Of a DNA stretch of 64,000 bases, positions 57,552 through 64,000 are shown one piece after another; positions within the stretch are counted from its first letter, which is position 1, and the number at the start of each line of letters is the position of its first letter. This stretch comes from Carnimonas nigrificans ATCC BAA-78 (GTDB taxonomy: Bacteria > Pseudomonadota > Gammaproteobacteria > Pseudomonadales > Halomonadaceae). Position numbers and translations under genes: made by a program. The DNA is taken from positions 186,001 through 250,000 of the forward strand of contig NZ_JAGO01000012.1 of assembly GCF_000526695.1 (NCBI RefSeq), written 5' to 3'. The notes below the pieces were generated by a model. The model was not told the DNA's origin and searched no databases. It saw only the letters and a list, made by a program, of their open reading frames with translations.

Positions 57552-58628
57552 TTAACGTTCAGCGCGTTTCAATGCGCCTTCGATCAGTTCGCGGTCGAGG
57601 GCACGACCGATGATGACCAGCCGAGTGGCGGGTGTTTCCTGCTCTTGCCAGCGCCGGTCAAAGTAGTGATCAATGCGTGCGCCGACGGCGTGAATCACCT
57701 GGCGCATCGGTTTGCCGCTATCAACAAAGCCCTTGATGCGGTAAATCTGTTGATCGCGAATAAGCTGCGCTAATTGTTGAGTGAGTGCCTCGGCATCGAC
57801 CTTCGCCAGATGAACGACCAGATTGTCGAAGTCATCGTGGGCATGGTGGTGATCGCGTCCTTCCGCATGGTGGTCGTCGTGATGAGAGTGGATGGCTTCA
57901 ATACGCGCTTCGCTCTCCAGCCCTAGCCCTGTCAGTGCGGCAGGGTCGCACTCGCCCTGCGAGATGAACATGACCTTGACGCTCTCTGCCAGCCGCTCTT
58001 TGAGCTGGGCTTCGACCTGTTGGCGCTGGTGCTCATCGAGCAGGTCGCTTTTGGTAATCACCACCAGATCGGCGGCCCCCAATTGATCGTCGAGCAGCTC
58101 CTCAAGCGAGGGATCGTGATCGAGTGAAGTGTCAGCGGCGCGCTGTGCGGCAATCCTATCTTCGCTGTCAGCCACCTTGCCCGCCGCAAAAGCGGCACCG
58201 TCCACCACCGTAATCACCGAATCGACGGTACAAAAGCGTTTGATTTCCGGCCAGTTGAATGCCTGCACCAGTGGCTTCGGCAGCGCCAGTCCAGAGGTTT
58301 CGATCAGAATGTGGTCGATGCTGTCACGCCGCTGCACCAATTCCAGCATAACGGGCAGGAACTCCTCTTCAACGGTACAGCAGATGCAGCCGTTCGCCAG
58401 CTCGTAGATACTGCCGTGCTCGGTGTCGGTGGCATCGCACTGATCGTTTTGGCAGCAGCGTAGTAGCTCGGCATCCACATCCAGCTCACCGAATTCATTG
58501 ACGATCACGGCGATGCGTTTATCGGGGGGTTGACGAAGAAGGTTCGAGAGCAGGGTGGTCTTGCCGCTGCCCAGAAAGCCGGTAACAACCGTGGCGGGGA
58601 TGCGGGAAAGTGAGGTTGATGCGGTCAT
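57552..58628 (-). CDS. cobW: CobW metallochaperone GTPase
   Basis: This 358-residue G3E GTPase is thought to deliver cobalt for cobalamin synthesis. The P-loop GFLGSGKTT starts at residue 17. The metal-binding GCICC motif is at 80-84, and ITKSDLLD is the guanine-specificity motif. A histidine-rich stretch (residues 247-264, nine His) sits between the GTPase and C-terminal domains. The ATG at 58628 (MTASTSLSRIPATVV) is preferred; upstream residues are unrelated. cobN follows by 19 bases. An inverted repeat lies just before the ribosome site. Confidence 0.94.
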   Translation of the reverse strand: MTASTSLSRIPATVVTGFLGSGKTTLLSNLLRQPPDKRIAVIVNEFGELDVDAELLRCCQNDQCDATDTEHGSIYELANGCICCTVEEEFLPVMLELVQRRDSIDHILIETSGLALPKPLVQAFNWPEIKRFCTVDSVITVVDGAAFAAGKVADSEDRIAAQRAADTSLDHDPSLEELLDDQLGAADLVVITKSDLLDEHQRQQVEAQLKERLAESVKVMFISQGECDPAALTGLGLESEARIEAIHSHHDDHHAEGRDHHHAHDDFDNLVVHLAKVDAEALTQQLAQLIRDQQIYRIKGFVDSGKPMRQVIHAVGARIDHYFDRRWQEQETPATRLVIIGRALDRELIEGALKRAER

Positions 58629-58650
58629 GTTAACTCCAAACGTATTGGCA

Positions 58651-58671
58651 GGAGGTGTGATAGACACCTCC
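58651..58671. promoter_or_regulatory. Inverted repeat upstream of cobW
   Basis: GGAGGTGT (58651-58658) and ACACCTCC (58664-58671) flank a 5-base centre, 22 bases before the cobW start. It could be a protein operator or a leader hairpin. It has no T-run and no B12-riboswitch features. Confidence 0.45.
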
Positions 58672-58800
58672 GCTGTGAGATGAATAAGCTGAATCAACAG
58701 TAGGGAGATGGTCGGCAATTGCCTTGCATGAATGTGCAGGCGTAACCTGAACTCTCCCTATACCGTCCAGCCGTGCTGGTAATCCTTCTCTCCACCCATT

Positions 58801-60150
58801 GTGAGATATGCAGTGAACCAACGTCCGCCAGACTCCAGATCTTCCTCTCAGGACAGGTCGATACCGCAGCAAAACAGTGATGCGAGCGCTGAAGCACGCA
58901 CTGAGCGCGTGATCGAAGATGAAGTTGCGGCGCTGACAGGACGAGGCCCGCGCTACATCGAGAAAGGCTCTCGCGAGTACCGCTTTACCATGCTGGCGCT
59001 GTTCTCGGCGGGGTTCGCTACCTTCGCGCTGCTCTATTGCGTGCAGCCGCTGATGCCGATCCTGTCGTCGGCCTTTGCCATCAATGCCGCGCAGTCGAGT
59101 CTGGTGCTGTCGGTTGCGACGGCTACTCTGGCGCTGGGTCTGCTGATAACCGGCTCGCTCTCCGATGCGCTGGGGCGCAAGAACATCATGTCGCTGGCGT
59201 TGGTCAGTGCCGCCATCTTCACTTTGCTGACCGCCCTGATGCCCAGCTGGCCGTTGATCTTGCTGTCGCGGGCGCTGGTCGGTCTGTCGCTGTCGGGGCT
59301 GGCCGCTGTTGCCATGACCTATCTCAGTGAAGAGCTGTCGCCCCGTGCATTGGGGGTGTCGATGGGTATCTATATTTCTGGCAATGCGATCGGCGGCATG
59401 AGTGGCCGCGTCATCAGCGGTGTGCTGGTCGATTTTCTGCCGTGGCGCGTGGTCATGCTGATTTTGGGTGGGATGGCGCTGCTGGCGGCTCTTGCCTTCC
59501 TGCGCTGGCTGCCGGCGTCGCGCAATTTTGAAGCGCGCCCCTTCAGCCTGAGAGGGCTGCTGAGCGGCACCAGGCTGCATTTCAAGGACCCCGGCCTGCC
59601 GTGGCTGTTTTTGGAAGGCTTCCTGCTGATGGGCGCCTTTGTCACCATGTTCAACTACATTGGCTATCGTCTGCTCGATGCGCCGTACTTCTATAGCCAG
59701 GCGCTGGTAGGGCTGATTTCGGTGGTTTACCTGTGCGGCATATACAGTTCGGCGTGGGGCGGAGCGATGGCGGATAAACATGGTCATCGCAACGTTTTCT
59801 GGGGCTTCGTGCTGCTGCTGGTCGCCGGTGCGCTGCTGACGCTGTTCAATGCCATTGTGCTGATAGTCGCTGGCATTGCCTTGCTGACCTTTGGTTTCTT
59901 TGCCGCTCACTCCACGGCTTCCAGCTGGGTAGGACGACGTGCCAGCGTGGCGCGCGGGCAGGCGGCATCGCTCTATCTGTTCTTCTACTATCTTGGCTCG
60001 TCGGTGGCCGGTACCAGCGGTGGAATGTTCTGGCACATGGCCGGCTGGCCGGGCGTGGTGGGCTTTATCGTGCTGCTGTTGGTCGCTGCATTGGCAATTG
60101 CATGGTTCCGCCTGCACCGATTGACGCCGCTGCATACCTATACGAGCTAG
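58801..60150 (+). CDS. MFS transporter, YnfM-like
   Basis: This 449-residue major facilitator has about twelve membrane helices. GSLSDALGRKNIMSLAL is the MFS loop 2-3 signature, followed by ALVGLSLSGLAAVAMTYL and SMGIYISGNAIGGMSGRVIS, as in YnfM-type exporters. The first ~62 residues are hydrophilic and Ser/Gln/Arg-rich, longer than usual. The start is uncertain: GTG at 58801 has no ribosome site, and a GTG at 58813 is an alternative. It is on the opposite strand from the cob genes on both sides. The substrate is unknown; a link to cobalt or corrinoids is only positional. Confidence 0.85.
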   Translation: MRYAVNQRPPDSRSSSQDRSIPQQNSDASAEARTERVIEDEVAALTGRGPRYIEKGSREYRFTMLALFSAGFATFALLYCVQPLMPILSSAFAINAAQSSLVLSVATATLALGLLITGSLSDALGRKNIMSLALVSAAIFTLLTALMPSWPLILLSRALVGLSLSGLAAVAMTYLSEELSPRALGVSMGIYISGNAIGGMSGRVISGVLVDFLPWRVVMLILGGMALLAALAFLRWLPASRNFEARPFSLRGLLSGTRLHFKDPGLPWLFLEGFLLMGAFVTMFNYIGYRLLDAPYFYSQALVGLISVVYLCGIYSSAWGGAMADKHGHRNVFWGFVLLLVAGALLTLFNAIVLIVAGIALLTFGFFAAHSTASSWVGRRASVARGQAASLYLFFYYLGSSVAGTSGGMFWHMAGWPGVVGFIVLLLVAALAIAWFRLHRLTPLHTYTS

Positions 60151-60183
60151 CGTGACTCGGCGGCTCCCATGGAAGGCGAGAAC

Positions 60184-60206
60184 CGTTGCCAAGGGGAGCG
60201 GCAACG
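60184..60206. terminator. Weak hairpin between MFS gene and cobE
   Basis: CGTTGCC (60184-60190) pairs with GGCAACG (60200-60206) in the convergent gap. There is no T-run. Confidence 0.35.
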
Positions 60207-60244
60207 TCGGTAGCGTGAGCGCAGGGGAGCGTAGCGGCATCGTT

Positions 60245-60640
60245 CTAGACCTGTGCCAGCGCAATCGTGGCATTGGCGGAGCGCTGCTTGCTTACGACCA
60301 GATAGGGATTGGCGAAGCCTAATGCCCGGAGCGCGGCGAGCGCTGCGGCCTCCGCAACACTGGGGGTGGCAAGCTGCCGGATGACAGTACGGGAAGGGCT
60401 GTTAATGCCGCGCTGAGCTGCCAAATGTTCGCTCGCGAAGGTGACGCATTCACAGTTTAAATGGGCAGCCGCTGCTGCCAACAGGGGGTGGCCCTGTTTG
60501 GTGTGATGGCTCGCGACTCTAACGATAGGGGCATGAGAAAGCTGAGTACGCGCCAGAGTATTCTCGATCAATGCCATCAATTCGCTCGCTTCACACCGCT
60601 GCCGGAAGCCGATGCCGAGCGCTAGCTGCGGTTGGCTCAT
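60245..60640 (-). CDS. cobE: CobE / CbiG C-terminal-domain protein
   Basis: This 131-residue protein matches the CbiG C-terminal domain family. It opens with a glycine-rich LALGIGFRQRCEASEL, has SVAEAAALAALR in the second half and ends with YLVVSKQRSANATIALAQV. CobE is needed for aerobic cobalamin synthesis in Pseudomonas and works near the ring-contraction steps. Its exact role is not settled. Its ATG overlaps the cobB stop (ATGA), so it is the last gene of the chlID-cobO-cobB-cobE unit. Confidence 0.85.
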   Translation of the reverse strand: MSQPQLALGIGFRQRCEASELMALIENTLARTQLSHAPIVRVASHHTKQGHPLLAAAAAHLNCECVTFASEHLAAQRGINSPSRTVIRQLATPSVAEAAALAALRALGFANPYLVVSKQRSANATIALAQV

Positions 60641-61953
60641 GGCGCTGGCACCTCGCGTGGTGCAAATAGTGCCGCCGTGGCTTCAGGGTTGGACGGAAAG
60701 AAAAGGTGAATATAGCTGGCGGTTAGTCGCCCCTGGCGAAAGATCGCCTCGCCCGGCGCAGGATGACTGGGCCGAATGCCGTGGGCGATGGGCTCAGGCG
60801 TGTTGCTGGCTACCGAGCGATGGTGGGCATGGCCGCGTAACAGACCTTCAGGAAGAGGCGCACTCTGCATGCCCTGACAGCCCGAGCGCTCGCGCATGGC
60901 TGCCGTTCCACGCATCAAGCCTGCCATGATGTGACGCTGCCCCTCGATATCCGTCAACTCCTCAAGCACATACAAAAGCCCGCCACATTCAGCCAGAATC
61001 GGCATCCCCGCCTGATGGCAGTGGTTTAGTGCCGCCAGCATCGCTGCGTTCCTGGCGAGTTTTGCCGCGTAAAGCTCGGGATAGCCCCCAGGCAGCCACA
61101 GGGCATCAATCGATGGAAGCTGCTCGTCGTGCAGCGGTGAGAAGAAGCGCAATTGAGCGCCCATGCCTTCGAGTACGCGCAGATTGGCGGGATAGATAAA
61201 GCTGAAGGCTTCGTCACGCGCAATGCCGAGGGTAACGCCCGCCAGATGCTGCGGCAGAGCGGTGTGGCTTTCCGGCATCGGAAAGCTGACCCGACGCGGA
61301 AGCTGCGCCAGGGGAGTCTCTTCCAGCTCATCGGCGACACGTTCGATGATGATATCCAGATCATGATGCTGATCGGGGGGAATCAGCCCCAAATGCCGGC
61401 TAGGGAGTGCCTTGGCCGGGTCTCGTACAATGGAAGCCAGCAAGGGCAGATGGTCGGGCAGCGCGGCTTCAATCAGACTGTGATGACGTGCGCTGCCGAT
61501 CTGATTGGCGACAATTCCGCTCAGGTGCAGGTGGGGATTGTAGCTGGCCAACCCATAGGCGAGGGCGGCAATACTCTGTGCCATACCGCGTGCGTTGAAG
61601 ACGGCCACCACGTCGATGCCAAACCTGATAGCCAGATCAGCGCTGCTGGGGGTGCCATCGTAAAGGCCCATGGCTCCCTCAATCAGAATCACGTCCGCTT
61701 GCTGTGCCGCCAGCGCTAACGCTTCCCGACAGCCCGTTTCACCGGTCATCCACAAATCCAGCGGCTCGGCGGTAGCGCCCGAGGCGTGTTGCAGCACCAA
61801 GGGGTCGAGATAATCGGGGCCGGTCTTGAAGATGCGCACCTTTCTGCCGTGGCGCTGGTGCAGGCGCGCCAACGCCGCAGTAATCGTGGTTTTACCTTGT
61901 CCGGAAGCGGGGGCGGAGATAAAGAGCGCTGGGCAGGCGGGGGATTCAGACAT
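60637..61953 (-). CDS. cobB: Cobyrinic acid a,c-diamide synthase (CobB/CbiA)
   Basis: This 438-residue glutamine amidotransferase amidates carboxylates a and c of the corrin ring. The N-terminal ATP-binding P-loop region reads ISAPASGQGKTTITAALARL, followed by FKTGPDYLDP. The glutaminase domain has LPGGYPELYA and the nucleophile in ILAECGGLLYVLEEL. The name CobB fits the aerobic nomenclature used for the neighbouring genes. Its start shares one base with the cobO stop and its stop overlaps cobE, so the unit is tightly coupled. Confidence 0.94.
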   Translation of the reverse strand: MSESPACPALFISAPASGQGKTTITAALARLHQRHGRKVRIFKTGPDYLDPLVLQHASGATAEPLDLWMTGETGCREALALAAQQADVILIEGAMGLYDGTPSSADLAIRFGIDVVAVFNARGMAQSIAALAYGLASYNPHLHLSGIVANQIGSARHHSLIEAALPDHLPLLASIVRDPAKALPSRHLGLIPPDQHHDLDIIIERVADELEETPLAQLPRRVSFPMPESHTALPQHLAGVTLGIARDEAFSFIYPANLRVLEGMGAQLRFFSPLHDEQLPSIDALWLPGGYPELYAAKLARNAAMLAALNHCHQAGMPILAECGGLLYVLEELTDIEGQRHIMAGLMRGTAAMRERSGCQGMQSAPLPEGLLRGHAHHRSVASNTPEPIAHGIRPSHPAPGEAIFRQGRLTASYIHLFFPSNPEATAALFAPREVPAP

Positions 61954-62564
61954 CAGTATTCGATTCCCGCTTGCGCTTTGACACCGAGCCGGAAGGCGTG
62001 CTGTTCATCGTCAACACGGCTAATGGTGTCGGCAATGGCGGTGAGGGCAGTATCCATCGTGCGACCGGTAATCATCACGTTCTGATGGCGAGGACGTGCC
62101 GCCAGGGTACGGGCCACCTGCTGGGGGTCGAGATGACCATATTTCAGCATGTAGGAGAGTTCATCGAGAATCACGATATGGTAACGCTCATCTTCCAGTA
62201 GCTGGGAAGCCTGCTGCCAGGCCGTCTGGGCGGCTGCGCGATCACGTTCAAGGTCCTGGGATTCCCAACTGAAGCCGTGCCCCATAACGTGGAAGTCAAC
62301 CCGCGGATGATCGGCAAAAAACAGGTATTCGCCGGTTTCACGACGCCCCTTGATGAATTGCACTACCCCGGCGCGTTGACCATGCCCAAGGGCACGAGCC
62401 ATGGTGCCAAAGGCCGAGCTGCTTTTACCCTTTCCGTTGCCTTTCAAGAGAATCAGCACGCCGCGCTCGGTTTGCGCGTTGGCAATGCGCTCATCGACCA
62501 CGCGCTTCTTGGCTGCCATTCGCTGTTGATGGCGCTGTTGAGTATGGCGATCAGAACTGCTCAT
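61953..62564 (-). CDS. cobO: Cob(I)alamin adenosyltransferase CobO/BtuR
   Basis: This 203-residue enzyme transfers the adenosyl group of ATP to the reduced cobalt of corrinoids. The modified P-loop is [29 protein letters not shown] and NVMITGR are the other signatures. The N-terminal 35 residues, basic and Gln-rich, are the usual CobO extension. I start at the ATG 62564 ([10 protein letters not shown]). It overlaps the preceding chelatase gene by 14 bases and cobB by one. Confidence 0.94.
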   Translation of the reverse strand: MSSSDRHTQQRHQQRMAAKKRVVDERIANAQTERGVLILLKGNGKGKSSSAFGTMARALGHGQRAGVVQFIKGRRETGEYLFFADHPRVDFHVMGHGFSWESQDLERDRAAAQTAWQQASQLLEDERYHIVILDELSYMLKYGHLDPQQVARTLAARPRHQNVMITGRTMDTALTAIADTISRVDDEQHAFRLGVKAQAGIEY

Positions 62565-64000
62565 GAGAGGGAGATTCCGTGTGGTAGGCAAGAAGGGAGT
62601 AGTGGCCGCCAAGCCGCTCGGCAATGGTGCTGGCGCGGCCCAGGCGAACACGACCTGCTTCGCTGTCGATGACACGTAGCTCGCCGGGCCAGGGTTGTGC
62701 TTCCGGTAACTCGGTCACACGACCATCGGTGAACAGCCAGCTGGTCAGTCGGGTTTCAGGCGCTTGATGCCGCCGTTTGCTCAGTAGCTGGCGACCTTTG
62801 TGCAACGCATCCAGCAAGGGGGTGGCGCCCCCCACCTGCTGCATCGCCAGCCGTGTCTCAAGCCGCACCGGCGCGCGGCGGCCGTTATGAATCCAGCCAA
62901 TACCGTGCTGACCAAAGCCCAGTAGTGCAAAGCGATGGCGCTGGTGGCGGGCCTGGGTCGCGAGTCTAACAACTTCACCGGCAGCGGCATCGGCACTCTG
63001 GCCGCGCAGGGTAGAGGCGGAGAGATCGAGGATGATCAACCGCTGGTGGTCGGTACGCTGTTGATGGGGGCGGCGCACCAGATGACGCAAAGCAGGTTGC
63101 CCACGATTGTCGCGATGGCACAGAGTACTGGCCCAATCAATCGCGCCGTGACGATCGCTTGAGTGGGCATGAAGGGTGTGACCGTTACGCTGGCGGCAAT
63201 AGGGCTGACGCTGAGGGTTGCGTTGTTCAGGCCATGGCGCATAAGGGCGCAGATGCTGTCCAACCTCCGCCGTATGATGGCAGCCTTCCGACTGTGATTG
63301 TGGTTGTAGCGGAGGCCGAGGCGCGGCGGCTTCGGCATCACTGAGCAGTGAACTGCGCGATGACGAAGGGGAATGAGGTTGGCTGCTACCGGAGGAAGAA
63401 CCGGCATTGCCGCTATTCTGGTTGCCTCCCTGCGCTGATGGCGGGGTCGTTGGAGGCACGGCTGCGGACACGCGATGCCCCAACACTAACGGTGCAACCG
63501 CCTCGATATCCTGCTGAATCACATGCTCACGCCCCTCCAGTGCCGCGTGCGCCAACGCTGCACGGTGCCAGGCGAGATCGGCGCGAATACCTTCAACACC
63601 GGCGGTCAGACAGCGCTCGGCGATGTCGATTTCAAGCGCTTCCGCGATCGTCACGCTGGGTAGCCGGTGGCGTGCAGCATTTAGCTGCTGCTGGAGTGCG
63701 GCGGTTTGATGCTGATAGCGCGCTATAAAGCGGGCAGGGTCGCTATCGAAAGCGCTGCGGGCGCGTACTGCGGCCACCCGTTCGCGAGGTTCAAGCTGTT
63801 CGGAGAGCCGAACGCTGAGGCCGAAACGGTCGGCGAGCTGTGGACGTAAATCACCTTCCTCGGGATTCATGGTGCCGATCAGCAAAAAACGGGCGGAATG
63901 CGCATGACTCAGCCCGTCGCGCTCGACGCGATTGACCCCTGAGGCGGCCACATCAAGAAGTAGATCGACGAGGGCGTCATCCAGCAAATTGACTTCATCA
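62551..64000 (-). CDS. ChlI/ChlD-type chelatase AAA+/VWA subunit (partial, 5' end outside)
   Basis: The gene runs off the window, and about 482 codons are visible. The N-terminal part starts at the Walker B region ([16 protein letters not shown]) and goes on to [20 protein letters not shown] and the LADRFGLSV sensor, as in magnesium/cobalt chelatase AAA+ subunits. A Ser/Pro/Gln-rich linker (about residues 185-260 of the visible part) leads to a VWA domain with the MIDAS motif LDLSAST. It is thus a fused ChlI-ChlD protein, the likely ATPase partner of CobN. It is followed by cobO with a 14-base overlap. The Walker A motif lies beyond base 64000. Confidence 0.9.
   Translation of the reverse strand, partial: DEVNLLDDALVDLLLDVAASGVNRVERDGLSHAHSARFLLIGTMNPEEGDLRPQLADRFGLSVRLSEQLEPRERVAAVRARSAFDSDPARFIARYQHQTAALQQQLNAARHRLPSVTIAEALEIDIAERCLTAGVEGIRADLAWHRAALAHAALEGREHVIQQDIEAVAPLVLGHRVSAAVPPTTPPSAQGGNQNSGNAGSSSGSSQPHSPSSSRSSLLSDAEAAAPRPPLQPQSQSEGCHHTAEVGQHLRPYAPWPEQRNPQRQPYCRQRNGHTLHAHSSDRHGAIDWASTLCHRDNRGQPALRHLVRRPHQQRTDHQRLIILDLSASTLRGQSADAAAGEVVRLATQARHQRHRFALLGFGQHGIGWIHNGRRAPVRLETRLAMQQVGGATPLLDALHKGRQLLSKRRHQAPETRLTSWLFTDGRVTELPEAQPWPGELRVIDSEAGRVRLGRASTIAERLGGHYSLLAYHTESPSHEQF

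Noticed and set aside
58629-58800. Cobalamin riboswitch upstream of cobW
   Set aside because: The conserved B12-box core is not seen on the minus strand. Only a short inverted repeat is present.
58630-60273. Open frame of 547 codons on the minus strand opposite the MFS gene
   Set aside because: The Gln/Arg/His-rich translation has no fold signature, and the MFS gene on the other strand explains the region.

Overview
The window is 64 kb of chromosomal DNA from a moderately GC-rich gammaproteobacterium. The gene orders rpoE-rseA-mucD-lepA-lepB-rnc-era-recO, cysM-rlmD-relA-mazG and thrS-infC-rpmI-rplT-pheST-ihfA, and the protein sequences, point to the Pseudomonas/Oceanospirillales side of the class. 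The Halomonadaceae are my best guess, by inference only. I see no insertion sequence, prophage, CRISPR array, tRNA or rRNA. The content is mostly housekeeping, with a few oddities.

Layout: 1-190 is the end of an RhlB-type RNA helicase, followed by dinG and a convergent DAHP synthase gene. The envelope-stress locus (3.7-7.2 kb) holds rpoE/algU with a near-consensus sigma-E promoter, rseA/mucA and the protease mucD. No rseB/mucB lies between them. The block 7.5-15.9 kb carries lepA, lepB, rnc, era, recO, a strongly diverged PdxJ-like gene with a His-rich tail at the usual pdxJ position, cysM and rlmD. Next come relA, mazG and ppc (16-21.8 kb). On the minus strand follow topB and an unrecognised membrane protein, the latter divergent from a SEC-C/repeat protein. 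ampG and proS follow.

From 31.6 to 37.6 kb lie an isolated FliA-like sigma factor, whose 3' end overlaps that of a convergent TetR-family repressor, and an acrAB-type RND efflux operon with a palindromic operator between repressor and pump. An OmpA-family lipoprotein with two calcium-binding-type repeats (38.3 kb) precedes the thrS-infC-rpmI-rplT-pheS-pheT-ihfA cluster. thrS has a leader hairpin whose loop mimics the tRNA-Thr(GGU) anticodon loop. infC starts at a rare ATC codon.

The region 46.9-51.4 kb has a lone tatA, a MioC-like flavodoxin, ppnN, a yfcL-like gene, an unknown protein and a small lipoprotein. From 51.6 kb to the end lies a cobalamin (B12) locus on the minus strand in two blocks: chlID-type ATPase/VWA subunit, cobO, cobB, cobE; then cobW, cobN, a universal stress protein and cobQ. 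An MFS exporter gene on the plus strand separates the blocks. Together these encode cobalt insertion (CobN plus the ChlID-like subunit), amidation (CobB, CobQ), adenosylation (CobO) and metal handling (CobW). The corrin-ring methyltransferases are not in the window.

The most novel items are the PdxJ-like pseudo-enzyme with a metal-binding tail, the thrS tRNA-mimic leader, the missing rseB, the orphan FliA-like sigma factor, and the unknown membrane protein paired with the SEC-C protein.
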